From Candidatus Zhuqueibacterota bacterium 4484_87 (GTDB lineage: Bacteria > Zhuqueibacterota > Zhuqueibacteria > Thermofontimicrobiales > Thermofontimicrobiaceae): a DNA stretch of 43,123 nucleotides. The stretch spans positions 9,628 through 52,750 of the forward strand of contig NATN01000001.1 in NCBI GenBank assembly GCA_002085355.1, written 5' to 3'. The notes under the pieces were generated by a model that did no database searches, was not told where the DNA came from, and saw nothing but the letters and a program-made list of their open reading frames with translations. The translations under genes were made by a program, and so were the position numbers. Shown piece after piece: positions 7,788 to 16,957 of the stretch (position 1 is its first letter; every line of letters begins with the position of its first letter).

Positions 7788-9209
7788 TTGGATACTTATG
7801 GCTGGATTTCCATTCTTCCTCCCTTATTAGCTATTTTACTGGCGATTATGACGAAGCAAGTTTATCCGTCCCTGTTTTTAGGAATTTGGCTCGGTTGGAC
7901 AGCAATGAACGGTTGGAATCCGCTGATAGGATTACGTGAGACTTTGGAAGCGGTCATCGATGTATTTAAGGATTCGGGAAATACGAAAGTTATTTTATTC
8001 AGCATGATGGTCGGAGCGTTGATTATTATGATGCAGCATTCCGGCGGCGTAACCGGTTTTATCAACTGGATTAGCCGTAAAGGGCTGGCAAGAAATCGGC
8101 GCACTTCCAGTTTGATGCTTTGGTTCATCGGAGTGATAATTTTTATCGAAAGTAATTTGATCAATCTGGTCATTGGCGCTATCGGCAGACCGATTTTTGA
8201 TCGATTCAAAGCTCCGCGGGAGAAATTAGCCTACATTGCCCATTCAACGTCTGCACCGGTATGTGTAATGATTCCCTTCAACGGCTGGGGGGCGGTACTC
8301 ACCGGGCTTTTAGTGGCACAACAAATTGATAATGCTTTTTTTACTGTGTTGAAAGCTGTGGCGACAAATTTTTACGCAATGTTCACTATTGCGCTTGTTT
8401 TGATTATAATTATTACGCAAAAGGATTTTGGTCCCATGGCAAGCGCTGAAAAGCGCGCACGGGAAACCGGGAAAGTCATTCGTGATGATGCCCAGCTGCT
8501 TGTATCGGAAGAGACGATCGCCATGCCGATCAAAGAAGGAGTAAAGCCGCGCGCTATCAACATGATTTTGCCGCTGGTGGCGATGGTGAGTATGGTTCCC
8601 ATCGGCTTGCTTGCCACAGGCAACGGCGATATTACTCACGGTTCCGGCTCCACTGCAGTTTTCTGGGCAGTACTGACGGGTATTGTTGTCGGCGGTGTGA
8701 TTTACAAAATCCAGGGTATCTTTAATTTGAAAGAATCCTTGGATCTGGTGATGAAAGGCATGGGTGGCTTAATCCCCATGGGATTACTGATGGTTTTCGC
8801 TTTTTCCATGGGCGCGACGTGCAAAGTTATGGGAACAGGCCCTTTTGTTTCAGCTTTAGCAACAGCTACAATACATCCGGTGTTGGTGATTCCGACTGTT
8901 TTTATTGTCGCTTGTATTATTTCATTTTCGACCGGCACCTCCTGGGGCACGTTCGCCATTATGATGCCGATTGCTGTGCCGTTGGCGCTGAATTTGGGAC
9001 TTAATTTGCCGATGATGGTCAGTGCTGTTATGGGAGGCGGTGTTTTCGGTGACCATAGTTCTCCGATTTCGGATACGACAATTATTTCATCCATGGCAAC
9101 GGCTTGTGATCCGATAGATCATGTCAGAACTCAATTGCCCTATGCGCTCACGGCGGCGAGTCTGGCGGTAGTAGTTTATACGGTAATTGGTTTCATAACA
9201 ATTGGCTGA
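7788..9209 (+). CDS. nhaC: Na+/H+ antiporter, NhaC family
   Basis: This 473-residue inner-membrane protein has about eleven hydrophobic helices and belongs to the NhaC group of the ion transporter superfamily, which exchanges Na+ for H+. Hallmarks are the TSAPVCVMIPFNGWGA loop, FSTGTSWGTFAIMMPIAVPLA in a late helix, and the signature GDHSSPISDTTIISS near the C-terminus. Some relatives exchange malate/lactate or amino acids instead of protons, so the substrate is inferred. It starts at TTG 7788, seven bases after AAGGAG. It stands alone in its own transcript between rfbB (divergent) and the mevalonate cluster 159 bp downstream. Confidence 0.9.
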   Translation: MDTYGWISILPPLLAILLAIMTKQVYPSLFLGIWLGWTAMNGWNPLIGLRETLEAVIDVFKDSGNTKVILFSMMVGALIIMMQHSGGVTGFINWISRKGLARNRRTSSLMLWFIGVIIFIESNLINLVIGAIGRPIFDRFKAPREKLAYIAHSTSAPVCVMIPFNGWGAVLTGLLVAQQIDNAFFTVLKAVATNFYAMFTIALVLIIIITQKDFGPMASAEKRARETGKVIRDDAQLLVSEETIAMPIKEGVKPRAINMILPLVAMVSMVPIGLLATGNGDITHGSGSTAVFWAVLTGIVVGGVIYKIQGIFNLKESLDLVMKGMGGLIPMGLLMVFAFSMGATCKVMGTGPFVSALATATIHPVLVIPTVFIVACIISFSTGTSWGTFAIMMPIAVPLALNLGLNLPMMVSAVMGGGVFGDHSSPISDTTIISSMATACDPIDHVRTQLPYALTAASLAVVVYTVIGFITIG

Positions 9210-9368
9210 TCACTTGTTGAAAAATGGAATATCCCGGAACATAATTTATTTTCATTAGTTTTTTGTTCGCAAATAAAATTTCATTAATTGTTGCTGATAA
9301 AATATACAGAAAAATATCAAAAAAAATTAGCGCATTCACCTTTGGCGAGATAAAATAAAAATACAAAA

Positions 9369-10343
9369 ATGCAAGCAACAGCAATCGCTCACGCAAATAT
9401 CGCATTGGTAAAGTATTGGGGGAAACGGGACGTTCGGCTCAATTTACCGGCCGTTGGCTCGATTTCTGTGACGCTCAAAAATCTGTTCACGCGGACAAAA
9501 ATCATCTTTGATCCGAATTTTGATAAAGATGAATTAATAATTGATTCTGTGAAAGTCGAAGGGAAAGCCGGTAGCCGCGTTGCTCATTTTTTGTCCTTAT
9601 TTCGTCAGCGTGCACAGGTGGATTTTTTTGCTCATGTAGAAAGCGAAAACAATTTTCCCACCGGAGCGGGCCTGGCGTCTTCTGCATCGGGATTTGCGGC
9701 GCTAACAATTGCGGCAAATGCGGCGTTGAAATTAAATCTCTCGTCAAAGGAATTGTCCATTTTCGCGCGACAAGGATCGGGCTCGGCAGCACGTTCGGTT
9801 TTTGGTGGTTTTGTGGAAATGAAAAAAGGCGAAAAAAGGGACGGTTCTGACTCTTTTGCCGTAAAGCTGGCAGACGAAACTCACTGGGATTTGCACATGC
9901 TCATTGCCATCACGTCGGAAAAAGCAAAAAAAATGGGTTCTACTGACGGAATGGTCTTATCAGAAAAGACGTCACCGTATTACAGCGAATGGGTACGGAC
10001 GTCAGAAATTGATCTCACTGTCTGCCGTGAAGCGATTTTGAATAAAGATTTTTCACAATTAGCGGAAGTCGCCGAGTACAGTTGTCTCAAAATGCACGCG
10101 CTGGCAATGAGCTCGCAGCCGGGACTGATTTATTGGAACGGCGCGACGGTAGAGGTGCTTCACACAATTCGTGAACTGCGCAGGCAAGGTATTCCTGTTT
10201 TTTTTACAATTGACGCGGGCCCGCAGGTCAAAGCTATCTGCGAGCCGAAATATATTGAAACTGTTAAAAAAAATCTCGAGGAAATAAAAGGCGTCAAAAG
10301 GGTAATTCATACACCTTTAGGACCAGACGCGAAAATTATTTAA
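9369..10343 (+). CDS. mvaD: Diphosphomevalonate decarboxylase
   Basis: MvaD turns mevalonate 5-diphosphate into isopentenyl diphosphate using ATP, the last step of the classical mevalonate route. The 324-residue GHMP-family protein opens with the signature AHANIALVKYWGKRD, has the phosphate loop PTGAGLASSASGFAAL, and GSGSAARSVFGGFVE just after it, all diagnostic of this decarboxylase. The Asp in TIDAGPQVK near the C-terminus is also typical. There is no clear ribosome site before the ATG. It is the first gene of a tight cluster: mvaK2 begins nine bases after its stop. The 159 bp upstream are AT-rich and must carry the promoter, but no convincing hexamers stand out. Confidence 0.95.
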   Translation: MQATAIAHANIALVKYWGKRDVRLNLPAVGSISVTLKNLFTRTKIIFDPNFDKDELIIDSVKVEGKAGSRVAHFLSLFRQRAQVDFFAHVESENNFPTGAGLASSASGFAALTIAANAALKLNLSSKELSIFARQGSGSAARSVFGGFVEMKKGEKRDGSDSFAVKLADETHWDLHMLIAITSEKAKKMGSTDGMVLSEKTSPYYSEWVRTSEIDLTVCREAILNKDFSQLAEVAEYSCLKMHALAMSSQPGLIYWNGATVEVLHTIRELRRQGIPVFFTIDAGPQVKAICEPKYIETVKKNLEEIKGVKRVIHTPLGPDAKII

Positions 10344-10352
10344 GGAAAGAGG

Positions 10353-11456
10353 ATGAAAATTGTAGCCAAAGTTCCGGGGAAATTAATTCTTCTCGGAGAA
10401 TATGCTGTTTTGGAAGGTGGTTCATCTCTGGTGATGACTGTTGATCGATTTGCCAGAGTGGAAATCTCGTTTTCTGATCAAATGACTTTTACATTGCAAG
10501 CGCCATCTATCGGCATACGCAATTTGCAATTTTCTCTGGATAAGAGAGGGAAAATTCAGTTCCTATCTGAACTCTCTCCGCGGGTGGAGAAAAAACTCAA
10601 ATTCTTCATTTCTATTTTTGAATTTGGGTTTCGGCTTTTGAAAAAAAGCGCCAAAACATTGCCTCATTCAGAGATTTTGTTGGACACAGACGCATTTTTT
10701 CATAAAAATCGTTCTATTAAATTGGGGCTTGGCTCAAGCGCTGCACTGACTGTCGCTTTAGTCGCAGGTCTAATCGCCGGGTCGGGGCAGTCAGTGATTG
10801 AAAATGATCAGCTTTTCCGCGCAGCAATGCAGGCACACCGTGCAGCACAAGGAAACGTCGGCAGCGGGATTGACATTGCTGCTTCGATTTTTGGCGGCAT
10901 TTTGTCTTATCAAATTGATCCTCACGCAGAGAATTTGAATCCGCAGATCAAACAGCTTAAGATGCCGTCAAATTTATTCATGGTGCCAGTCTGGGTCGGC
11001 AAATGCTCTTCCACCAGCCAGTTCGTGAAATTATTTTATGATTTTAAAAATAAAGACAAACGGAAGTTTGCCAAATTGGTTACCGAAATGAAATTTGTTG
11101 CAGATGCCGGGAAACAGGCTTTTCGCAAGCAGGATATTTCTGGCTTTTTGGATAGCATCAACCAATATAATTTATTGATGAAGAAATTGGGCGAGGATAT
11201 CAATGCGCCAATTGTATCCGAAGAACATTTGCGCATGGCTAATTTGGCTTCGGAAATAGGTGTTGCTTATAAGCCCTCCGGCGCTGGCGGCGGAGATATT
11301 GGTCTTTGTTTTGCAGACTCGGAAGAAAAATTTTCTGATTTAAAAAAGGCAAGCAAAGCAGCGGGTTTTGAACCGCTTGATCTCAATTTTGAATCTTCTG
11401 GAATTCACATAAAATCAATCAAGGTGGAAGCAAGTGAAAACGTCGCGTATTCCTGA
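10353..11456 (+). CDS. mvaK2: Phosphomevalonate kinase
   Basis: The enzyme phosphorylates mevalonate 5-phosphate to the diphosphate. The 367-residue GHMP kinase begins PGKLILLGEYAVLEGG, has the ATP loop GLGSSAALT at 125-133, the GNVGSGIDIAASIFGG segment typical of phosphomevalonate kinase (167-182), and the third GHMP motif PSGAGGGD at 308-315. Context agrees, because mevalonate kinase itself is the second half of the next gene and the decarboxylase is the previous one. AAGGAAAGAGG precedes the ATG. Its 3' end overlaps the next gene by 23 bases, implying translational coupling. A second mevalonate kinase is a less likely alternative. Confidence 0.9.
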   Translation: MKIVAKVPGKLILLGEYAVLEGGSSLVMTVDRFARVEISFSDQMTFTLQAPSIGIRNLQFSLDKRGKIQFLSELSPRVEKKLKFFISIFEFGFRLLKKSAKTLPHSEILLDTDAFFHKNRSIKLGLGSSAALTVALVAGLIAGSGQSVIENDQLFRAAMQAHRAAQGNVGSGIDIAASIFGGILSYQIDPHAENLNPQIKQLKMPSNLFMVPVWVGKCSSTSQFVKLFYDFKNKDKRKFAKLVTEMKFVADAGKQAFRKQDISGFLDSINQYNLLMKKLGEDINAPIVSEEHLRMANLASEIGVAYKPSGAGGGDIGLCFADSEEKFSDLKKASKAAGFEPLDLNFESSGIHIKSIKVEASENVAYS

Positions 11457-13671
11457 TTTTTATCAATATTCAGTGACCGAGCGTCTTAAATTACTGAAAA
11501 AATACGGAATTCTTGATGATGATGAAGTGCGGGCTCTGGTGAATGGCAAGTATTGCATGAAACCGGATGAAGCTGATAAGATGATAGAGAATGTTGTCGG
11601 TGTCTTCAGTCTGCCCATGGGCTTGGGACTGAATTTTCTCATTAATGGCAAAGAATATATCGTTCCAATGGTCGTTGAAGAGCCATCGATTGTTGCTGCC
11701 GTCAGTTCAGCGGCAAAATTGGTGCGACAGGCAGGCGGTTTTGTGAGTAAAAGCACAGAACCGATTTTGATAGGCCAGATCCAGGTTGTTGAAATGGATA
11801 GTCCGGTGAAAGCTAAACAGTCAATCCTGCGGCAGAAAGAAGAAATTCTCAACCTGGCGAATGATCTGCATCCAAATTTGGTCGCGCGGGGTGGCGGTGC
11901 CCGAGACATCGAAGTCATTTTGCACTCAGCAACTTCCAGATTCGGTGAAATGTTGGTCGTTCATCTGCTGGTGGACACGCGCGATGCCATGGGCGCAAAT
12001 CTCGTGAATAGCATGTGCGAAGGGGTGGCGTCGCTCATTGAAAAAATTACTCGCGGAAAGGTTTTTTTGCGTATCCTCTCCAATTTAGCGGATCGCTCTT
12101 TAGTGCGGGCAAAGGCGGTGATTCGTCCAAAATTGCTGGCAGGGAACGGCTATTCTGGTGAAGAGGTGCGAGAAGGAATTATTCTGGCGAATCATTTCGC
12201 TGCGGTTGATCCTTATCGCGCTGCTACGCACAACAAAGGCATCATGAATGGCATTGATCCGGTTGCCATTGCCACAGGGAATGATTGGCGGGCTATTGAA
12301 TCCGGAGCTCACGCTTACGCCGCACGCGGTACTTCGTACACTTCTCTTACAAATTGGTTCAAAGATGACAAGGGGAATTTAGTTGGCACGATTGAAATTC
12401 CCATCAAAGTCGGTACAGTTGGCGGTCCGCTTCAGTCAAACCCAGCAGTGCAAATTGCCCATCGGATTTTAGGAATTGAATCCGCAAATGAGTTGGCAGA
12501 AGTTATGGGGGCAGTCGGCTTGGCGCAAAATTTTGCTGCATTGCGCGCGCTGGTTACCGAAGGTATTCAGCGCGGCCACATGACATTGCACGCTCGCAGC
12601 GTGGTCAAGGCTGCCAGCGTTCCAGAATATTTATTTGATGAAGTGGTAAATCGCGTTGTTGAAAGCGGAAATATTAAAATTTGGAAGGCGAAAGAGATTT
12701 GCGCTGAATTGGAGGGGAAAATAGGCAATAAAGTGTCGCTCGAAAAAAAGCAGCCATTACCTTCTGGTTACGGAAAGGTGATTTTGCTCGGTGAGCATGC
12801 GGTAGTTTATGGTAGTCATGCAATTGCTGCGCCGATTCCGCTCGCTATTCAGGCAAGAGTAGAAGATGCTGATGAAGGAATTTCTCTCATCATCCCACAA
12901 TGGGGAGTTGAGGAAAAAATTCAGCAGGGGAAGGATTACAGATATTCCATCTATAGATCCCTTCAGATGTTGCTGGAAACTCTGGATCTAATGGGACGCA
13001 ACATGCAACTGTTTTTGTTTCCACACATTCCGCGCGCCATGGGACTTGGCGGCTCCGCAGCGCTGGCAGTGGCGATCATTCGCGCACTTTCAGAACATTT
13101 CAGATTAGATTTGTCAGATGAAGAAGTGAATAAATTAGCCTACGAATCGGAAAAGATTGTTCACGGTACACCTTCCGGAATTGACAATACGATGGCTACT
13201 TACGGGAAATTTATTTTGTACCAAAAAAACACGCCTCCGAAATTACAGGAAATCAAAGTTCAAAAACCTTTACCCTTAGTCATTGGAATGAGCGGCGTTG
13301 AAGGTCTGACCCTGAAAATGGTACGTCAGGTACGTCAGGGCTGGGAAAAGAACCGCGTTTTGTACGATCAGATTTTCGATCAGATCGATGAAATAACCCA
13401 ACAGGCAGTCGAGGCGATCCAGACGTACGATTTGGAAAAATTAGGCTATTTGATGAATATCAACCAAGGCTTGCTCAACGCCATTCAGGTTTCCACTTGG
13501 GAATTGGAAGAATTAGTAGAAATCGCCCGTAAAAACGGCGCCCTGGGCGCAAAACTCACCGGCGGTGGTGGCGGCGGTGCAATTATTGCTCTCTGTCCGG
13601 AAAATGCGGAGCAGGTTGTGGATGCCATGCAGCGAGCCGGGTATAAGGCGATTGTGACGGAGGTGGGGTAA
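11434..13671 (+). CDS. Bifunctional HMG-CoA reductase (class II) / mevalonate kinase fusion
   Basis: One 745-residue chain holds two consecutive steps of the mevalonate pathway. Residues 1 to about 430 are a class II (degradative-type) HMG-CoA reductase. The catalytic set is complete: Glu83 in EEPSIVAA, Lys268 in HNKGIMNG, Asp284 in TGNDW and His382 in GHMTLHARS. DAMGANLVN and GTVGGPLQ are also present. Residues about 440-745 are a full archaeal-length mevalonate kinase, with GYGKVILLGEHAVVYG, ATP loop GLGGSAA (537-543), catalytic Asp584 in GTPSGIDNT and the Gly-rich KLTGGGGGG (707-715). The start is GTG 11434 after AAGGTGGAAG, inside the end of mvaK2. Both halves look active. The linker is short and charged. 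HMG-CoA synthase and IPP isomerase are not in the window. Confidence 0.93.
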   Translation: MKTSRIPDFYQYSVTERLKLLKKYGILDDDEVRALVNGKYCMKPDEADKMIENVVGVFSLPMGLGLNFLINGKEYIVPMVVEEPSIVAAVSSAAKLVRQAGGFVSKSTEPILIGQIQVVEMDSPVKAKQSILRQKEEILNLANDLHPNLVARGGGARDIEVILHSATSRFGEMLVVHLLVDTRDAMGANLVNSMCEGVASLIEKITRGKVFLRILSNLADRSLVRAKAVIRPKLLAGNGYSGEEVREGIILANHFAAVDPYRAATHNKGIMNGIDPVAIATGNDWRAIESGAHAYAARGTSYTSLTNWFKDDKGNLVGTIEIPIKVGTVGGPLQSNPAVQIAHRILGIESANELAEVMGAVGLAQNFAALRALVTEGIQRGHMTLHARSVVKAASVPEYLFDEVVNRVVESGNIKIWKAKEICAELEGKIGNKVSLEKKQPLPSGYGKVILLGEHAVVYGSHAIAAPIPLAIQARVEDADEGISLIIPQWGVEEKIQQGKDYRYSIYRSLQMLLETLDLMGRNMQLFLFPHIPRAMGLGGSAALAVAIIRALSEHFRLDLSDEEVNKLAYESEKIVHGTPSGIDNTMATYGKFILYQKNTPPKLQEIKVQKPLPLVIGMSGVEGLTLKMVRQVRQGWEKNRVLYDQIFDQIDEITQQAVEAIQTYDLEKLGYLMNINQGLLNAIQVSTWELEELVEIARKNGALGAKLTGGGGGGAIIALCPENAEQVVDAMQRAGYKAIVTEVG

Positions 13672-13728
13672 AAAATTATATCGCTAAAATCATAGTGAAG
13701 AAGAAATGCTCTAACGAGACATGGAAAA

Positions 13729-14694
13729 ATGGAAGAAGTAAAGTTACAAAAAAGAATTATTGGTATCAGTGACATTTTTTTATTGATATCCATTTTTTTG
13801 ATAGCACTGCTAATTTCCTGCGATCAAACGACTGCCCCGGTGTCCAATGATGAATTTATCGTAAAAGAATTCAATTTAATAAATCTCAATTTTAGAGATT
13901 TACCTTATGTAAGCTACTCTCCTAAGTATTTAGACCTTAACTATAAAACAGATAGTGCTGGTGTGCAGATATTTTACTATAACGGTAAATATTATTATCA
14001 CCCCGTTCAATTAGCTCAATGGATTATCATGTTTGTTGATAGTTATTATCTTGTAAAGAATGAAGAACATTTAAAAAAAGCAAAGTTGTTTACAGATAAG
14101 CTCATAGAGATTTCAACATTTGAAAAAGAAGCATTATTTTTTCCATATAATTTTGATTTTCCGTTGCATGGAAAGAGGGATCAGATGATGTTAGCTCCAT
14201 GGTATTCCTGCATGGCTCAAGGTCAGATCTTGTCTGCATTTGTTCGTCTTTACCGAGTTACTTCGATCGAAGCCTATTTAGCATATGCTAGAAAAATTTT
14301 TAGGAGTTTTACTGTTTTAAAAAATAATAACGAAATTTGGGTGAGTATGGTTGATGAAAATAAATATTTATGGTTTGAAGAATATCCAATGAATGATGAG
14401 CCTAATCATACTTTAAATGGATTTATTTTTGCGATTTACGGTCTATATGAATATTATTGGGTAACCAAAAGCACAGAATGCAAAAAATATCTTTTTGCAG
14501 CACTTGCCACTATTGAAGAGTACATAGATGATTTTCGTAATCCAGGGGATATAAGCTATTATTGTTTAAAACATAAAGAAAAAAACCGCGAATATCACAA
14601 AGTGCATACTGAACAATTAGAGTTTTTGTACAAATTTACAAAATATGAATATTTTAAATACATGCATGATTTATTTTATCTTGATTACCATTAG
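13729..14694 (+). CDS. D-glucuronyl C5-epimerase-like lipoprotein
   Basis: Residues about 85-318 resemble the C-terminal catalytic domain of heparosan/heparan D-glucuronyl C5-epimerases, which flip GlcA to IdoA in a polymer. Visible hallmarks are YHPVQLAQWIIMFVDSYYL, WYSCMAQGQILSAFVRLY, WFEEYP, HTLNGFIFAIYGLYEYY, and the closing YHKVHTEQLEFLYKFT. An N-terminal hydrophobic stretch ends at a lipobox, LLIS-Cys31, so the mature protein should be lipid-anchored and act outside the cytoplasm. No good ribosome site precedes ATG 13729. The gene is clearly more AT-rich than the mevalonate genes upstream, a hint of horizontal acquisition. It converges on the deacetylase lipoprotein gene 81 bp away. Substrate polymer and activity are inferred from family resemblance. 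Confidence 0.75.
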   Translation: MEEVKLQKRIIGISDIFLLISIFLIALLISCDQTTAPVSNDEFIVKEFNLINLNFRDLPYVSYSPKYLDLNYKTDSAGVQIFYYNGKYYYHPVQLAQWIIMFVDSYYLVKNEEHLKKAKLFTDKLIEISTFEKEALFFPYNFDFPLHGKRDQMMLAPWYSCMAQGQILSAFVRLYRVTSIEAYLAYARKIFRSFTVLKNNNEIWVSMVDENKYLWFEEYPMNDEPNHTLNGFIFAIYGLYEYYWVTKSTECKKYLFAALATIEEYIDDFRNPGDISYYCLKHKEKNREYHKVHTEQLEFLYKFTKYEYFKYMHDLFYLDYH

Positions 14695-14775
14695 TTTTTA
14701 GCATCCAGGTCGATGGATCGATTTTGAAAATTTTAATGATATTGGTGCCTAATCCAGTTATCTGTAATGCTGAAA

Positions 14776-15897
14776 TTAATTGCTTTTTCTCAAAAAATAT
14801 GTTTTTTCATTTGGCTTAAGTGAAATCATTCCGTTTTGATTGTCAAATTTTAGTGTTTTTGGATTTGAGTATCCTTGAGAAAGTTCAATGTTCTTGTTTA
14901 TCCAATTTTTCGGCACGTCGAACAAAACGGTTAATTCTTGATCATAATAACTGTTGTCAAGACCATCGGATAAAGTAATTTGAATTTCTTCAATTTCATT
15001 TTCGCAATTAAATTTAGCCCTTGCAATAGGAGCCACTTGTTGTCTCTCTTTAATGTAAAGCGTAATGTTGTCCATCGTTGCGTTCCAAAAATCGCGCTGC
15101 GTAATTGCCTCTAAATCTGCAACAAATTCATCCCAATCGTAATATCCCCAACCGTCGGGATACCCAATATTGTGATAGGTTAAAATAATCCAGGCATGTT
15201 TTTCTATTGCGCCGTCGAGAATGGGCACTAAATCGGTATTATCATTTACGCACTCGGCGCAGTCGCGAAAGTCGTAAGCCTCCATCACCAGCGACGGTAA
15301 TTCATACCAGTTCATTGCATCTTCTTCTCCGTCGGGAAGGATGTACGGGTTTACGGTGTCAAACCGGGAATGAAAACGGCCATTTAGAAAACCAACATTT
15401 TTCAAGGCGCGGTGCGTTTCTTCCTCAAATCCAAATCCGCCGGGATAAGCAAATGACACAGGTTTGAGCCCATATTTCATCATTATGTCCCATGTGAGTT
15501 TAATGGAGGTATAAGCCGAATCATAAGTTAGTTCATCATGATTGACGTGCTCATAACCATGCCCGAAATATCCGAAACCCAATGGAATTAGATAATCCTC
15601 AAAATAATCACGCATGTATGGTCTGTCTTCATAGTTCTTAGCCACTATTTCAAAGTCCATTCTTAAGCCATATTCCACAACTTTGTCCGTTACTTTTTTT
15701 TCTCTGTCAATGTACGGAGATCCAGTATCATAATTTAGTGTAATCGCTGCCGTATGATTCTCATACCATTTGGCAACTGATACTTCAAATTTGGATTCGT
15801 AAGGGGCGGTAATATTTTCTTTATTATCGCAATGAAAAGCAAGTGTTACCATAATAATGATGATAAAGAGACAGGGAAATTTGTTTTTGAATTTCAT
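14776..15897 (-). CDS. Polysaccharide deacetylase (CE4/NodB-like) lipoprotein
   Basis: This 373-residue exported protein has a hydrophobic leader ending at Cys23 (a loose lipobox, AFH-Cys), a NodB-like domain (about 45-270) and a C-terminal beta-rich region (about 285-373). CE4 motifs are recognisable: TLNYDTG (53-59) in place of TFDDG, the metal pair His113/His117 in HGYEH, AYPGG (150-154), and LTYH (239-242). In motif 1 the first Asp is kept but the second, normally a metal ligand, is Thr. GGAG lies seven bases before the ATG. It is the last gene of the GT4-to-GT2 polysaccharide run (43 bp after GT2), which supports N-deacetylation of an amino sugar in that polymer. Activity is uncertain because of the altered motif. 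Confidence 0.8.
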   Translation of the reverse strand: MKFKNKFPCLFIIIIMVTLAFHCDNKENITAPYESKFEVSVAKWYENHTAAITLNYDTGSPYIDREKKVTDKVVEYGLRMDFEIVAKNYEDRPYMRDYFEDYLIPLGFGYFGHGYEHVNHDELTYDSAYTSIKLTWDIMMKYGLKPVSFAYPGGFGFEEETHRALKNVGFLNGRFHSRFDTVNPYILPDGEEDAMNWYELPSLVMEAYDFRDCAECVNDNTDLVPILDGAIEKHAWIILTYHNIGYPDGWGYYDWDEFVADLEAITQRDFWNATMDNITLYIKERQQVAPIARAKFNCENEIEEIQITLSDGLDNSYYDQELTVLFDVPKNWINKNIELSQGYSNPKTLKFDNQNGMISLKPNEKTYFLRKSN

Positions 15898-15940
15898 AGC
15901 AGTTCTCCGTAATTTTTTATCAAAACTTCAAGGCTTCCAA

Positions 15941-16957
15941 TTAATCCCTTGAAACAAAAATCCCCACCAAAAAGCCGATCCCCCAACTTAAATGGATAAC
16001 AGGAAAAAGTATGGGCAAAATGAAAAAGTAGCGGAATCCTTTTTCCATACTGATTTGGAATGACGAAATTAAAGATAGAACCAGGTAAAGTCCCCAGATA
16101 ATAGCTAATGGTATCAGAAAAAGTGTTTTAAAAAATCCGGCGATAAGTAGCAAAATAGTGACAAGCGCAAACGCTGGAGGGATCAAGTGCATCAATTTTA
16201 TCGCGTTGAAATGCTTTTTGATAACGTTAACGCGCAGAATGCCATAACGAAAAAGCTGAACAATGAGTCGCTTGATAGTTTTTCTGGGGTAATAGTAAGA
16301 AACAATTTTCGGAGAATAGAAAATTTTATAGCCCGCCTGCCTGATGCGCCAGTTCAATTCAGCGTCTTCGGAAATGAATAAATCTTCATCAAAATAGCCC
16401 ACTTCGTCGAACAGTTCTTTCCTGTATGCAGCATAAACAACAGTGTCAACGAATTTTTCTCTTTTCCCGTAACGATAAGGCGCGCTCGCCAGACCGAACG
16501 GATGCCCCATGGCATAACCAATGGCGCGTTGCATAAAATTTTCGCCGACATTGATCTGAGTGCCGCCTACGCATTTGACATTTTTCTCTTTCATCAGTCG
16601 AATGTTTTGGCTGACAAAATCTTCTTTGATCTTTGTATGCGCGCCCAGAATAATTACGACTTCACCAGCAGCATTTTTTATTCCTATGTTCAGAGAAGAG
16701 GGCGTTTTCCTTTTAGGGTTGGTGAGCAGACGGATGTTGGGATAATTTTCTGCCAGTGACAGCACCTTCTCCCGGCTGCCGTCACTGGAATTTCCGTCAA
16801 CTACAATGATTTCGATTTTTCTCGCCGGATAATTCTGCTTCTGAATAGATGCAATACAACGCTCGACATTCCCAGCTTCATTGTACATGGGAATCACGAT
16901 TGACACAAGCGGTGGATTGTCATCTGTTAGTGTTTTTTTTCTGTTAGTTCTATCCAT
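15941..16957 (-). CDS. Family 2 glycosyltransferase with C-terminal membrane segments (ExoA-like)
   Basis: The 338-residue protein has a GT-A fold opening VSIVIPMYNEAGNVERCI (about 18-35), with IIVVDGNSSDGS following. The acceptor-side SEDAELNWRIRQAGYKI is typical of GT2. The usual DxD position reads GAHT, much as in ExoA-type succinoglycan transferases, which carry an AH pair there. Hydrophobic segments fill about residues 255-337, so it is an inner-membrane enzyme working on the cytoplasmic face on a lipid-linked glycan. Its start overlaps the end of the aminotransferase gene by eight bases, implying coupled translation. Donor and linkage are not predictable. Confidence 0.88.
   Translation of the reverse strand: MDRTNRKKTLTDDNPPLVSIVIPMYNEAGNVERCIASIQKQNYPARKIEIIVVDGNSSDGSREKVLSLAENYPNIRLLTNPKRKTPSSLNIGIKNAAGEVVIILGAHTKIKEDFVSQNIRLMKEKNVKCVGGTQINVGENFMQRAIGYAMGHPFGLASAPYRYGKREKFVDTVVYAAYRKELFDEVGYFDEDLFISEDAELNWRIRQAGYKIFYSPKIVSYYYPRKTIKRLIVQLFRYGILRVNVIKKHFNAIKLMHLIPPAFALVTILLLIAGFFKTLFLIPLAIIWGLYLVLSLISSFQISMEKGFRYFFILPILFPVIHLSWGIGFLVGIFVSRD

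Noticed and set aside
13321..13340. GTACGTCAG tandem duplication in the mevalonate kinase half
   Set aside because: It is only two in-frame units (VRQVRQ) in a helix and leaves all motifs intact; probably chance.
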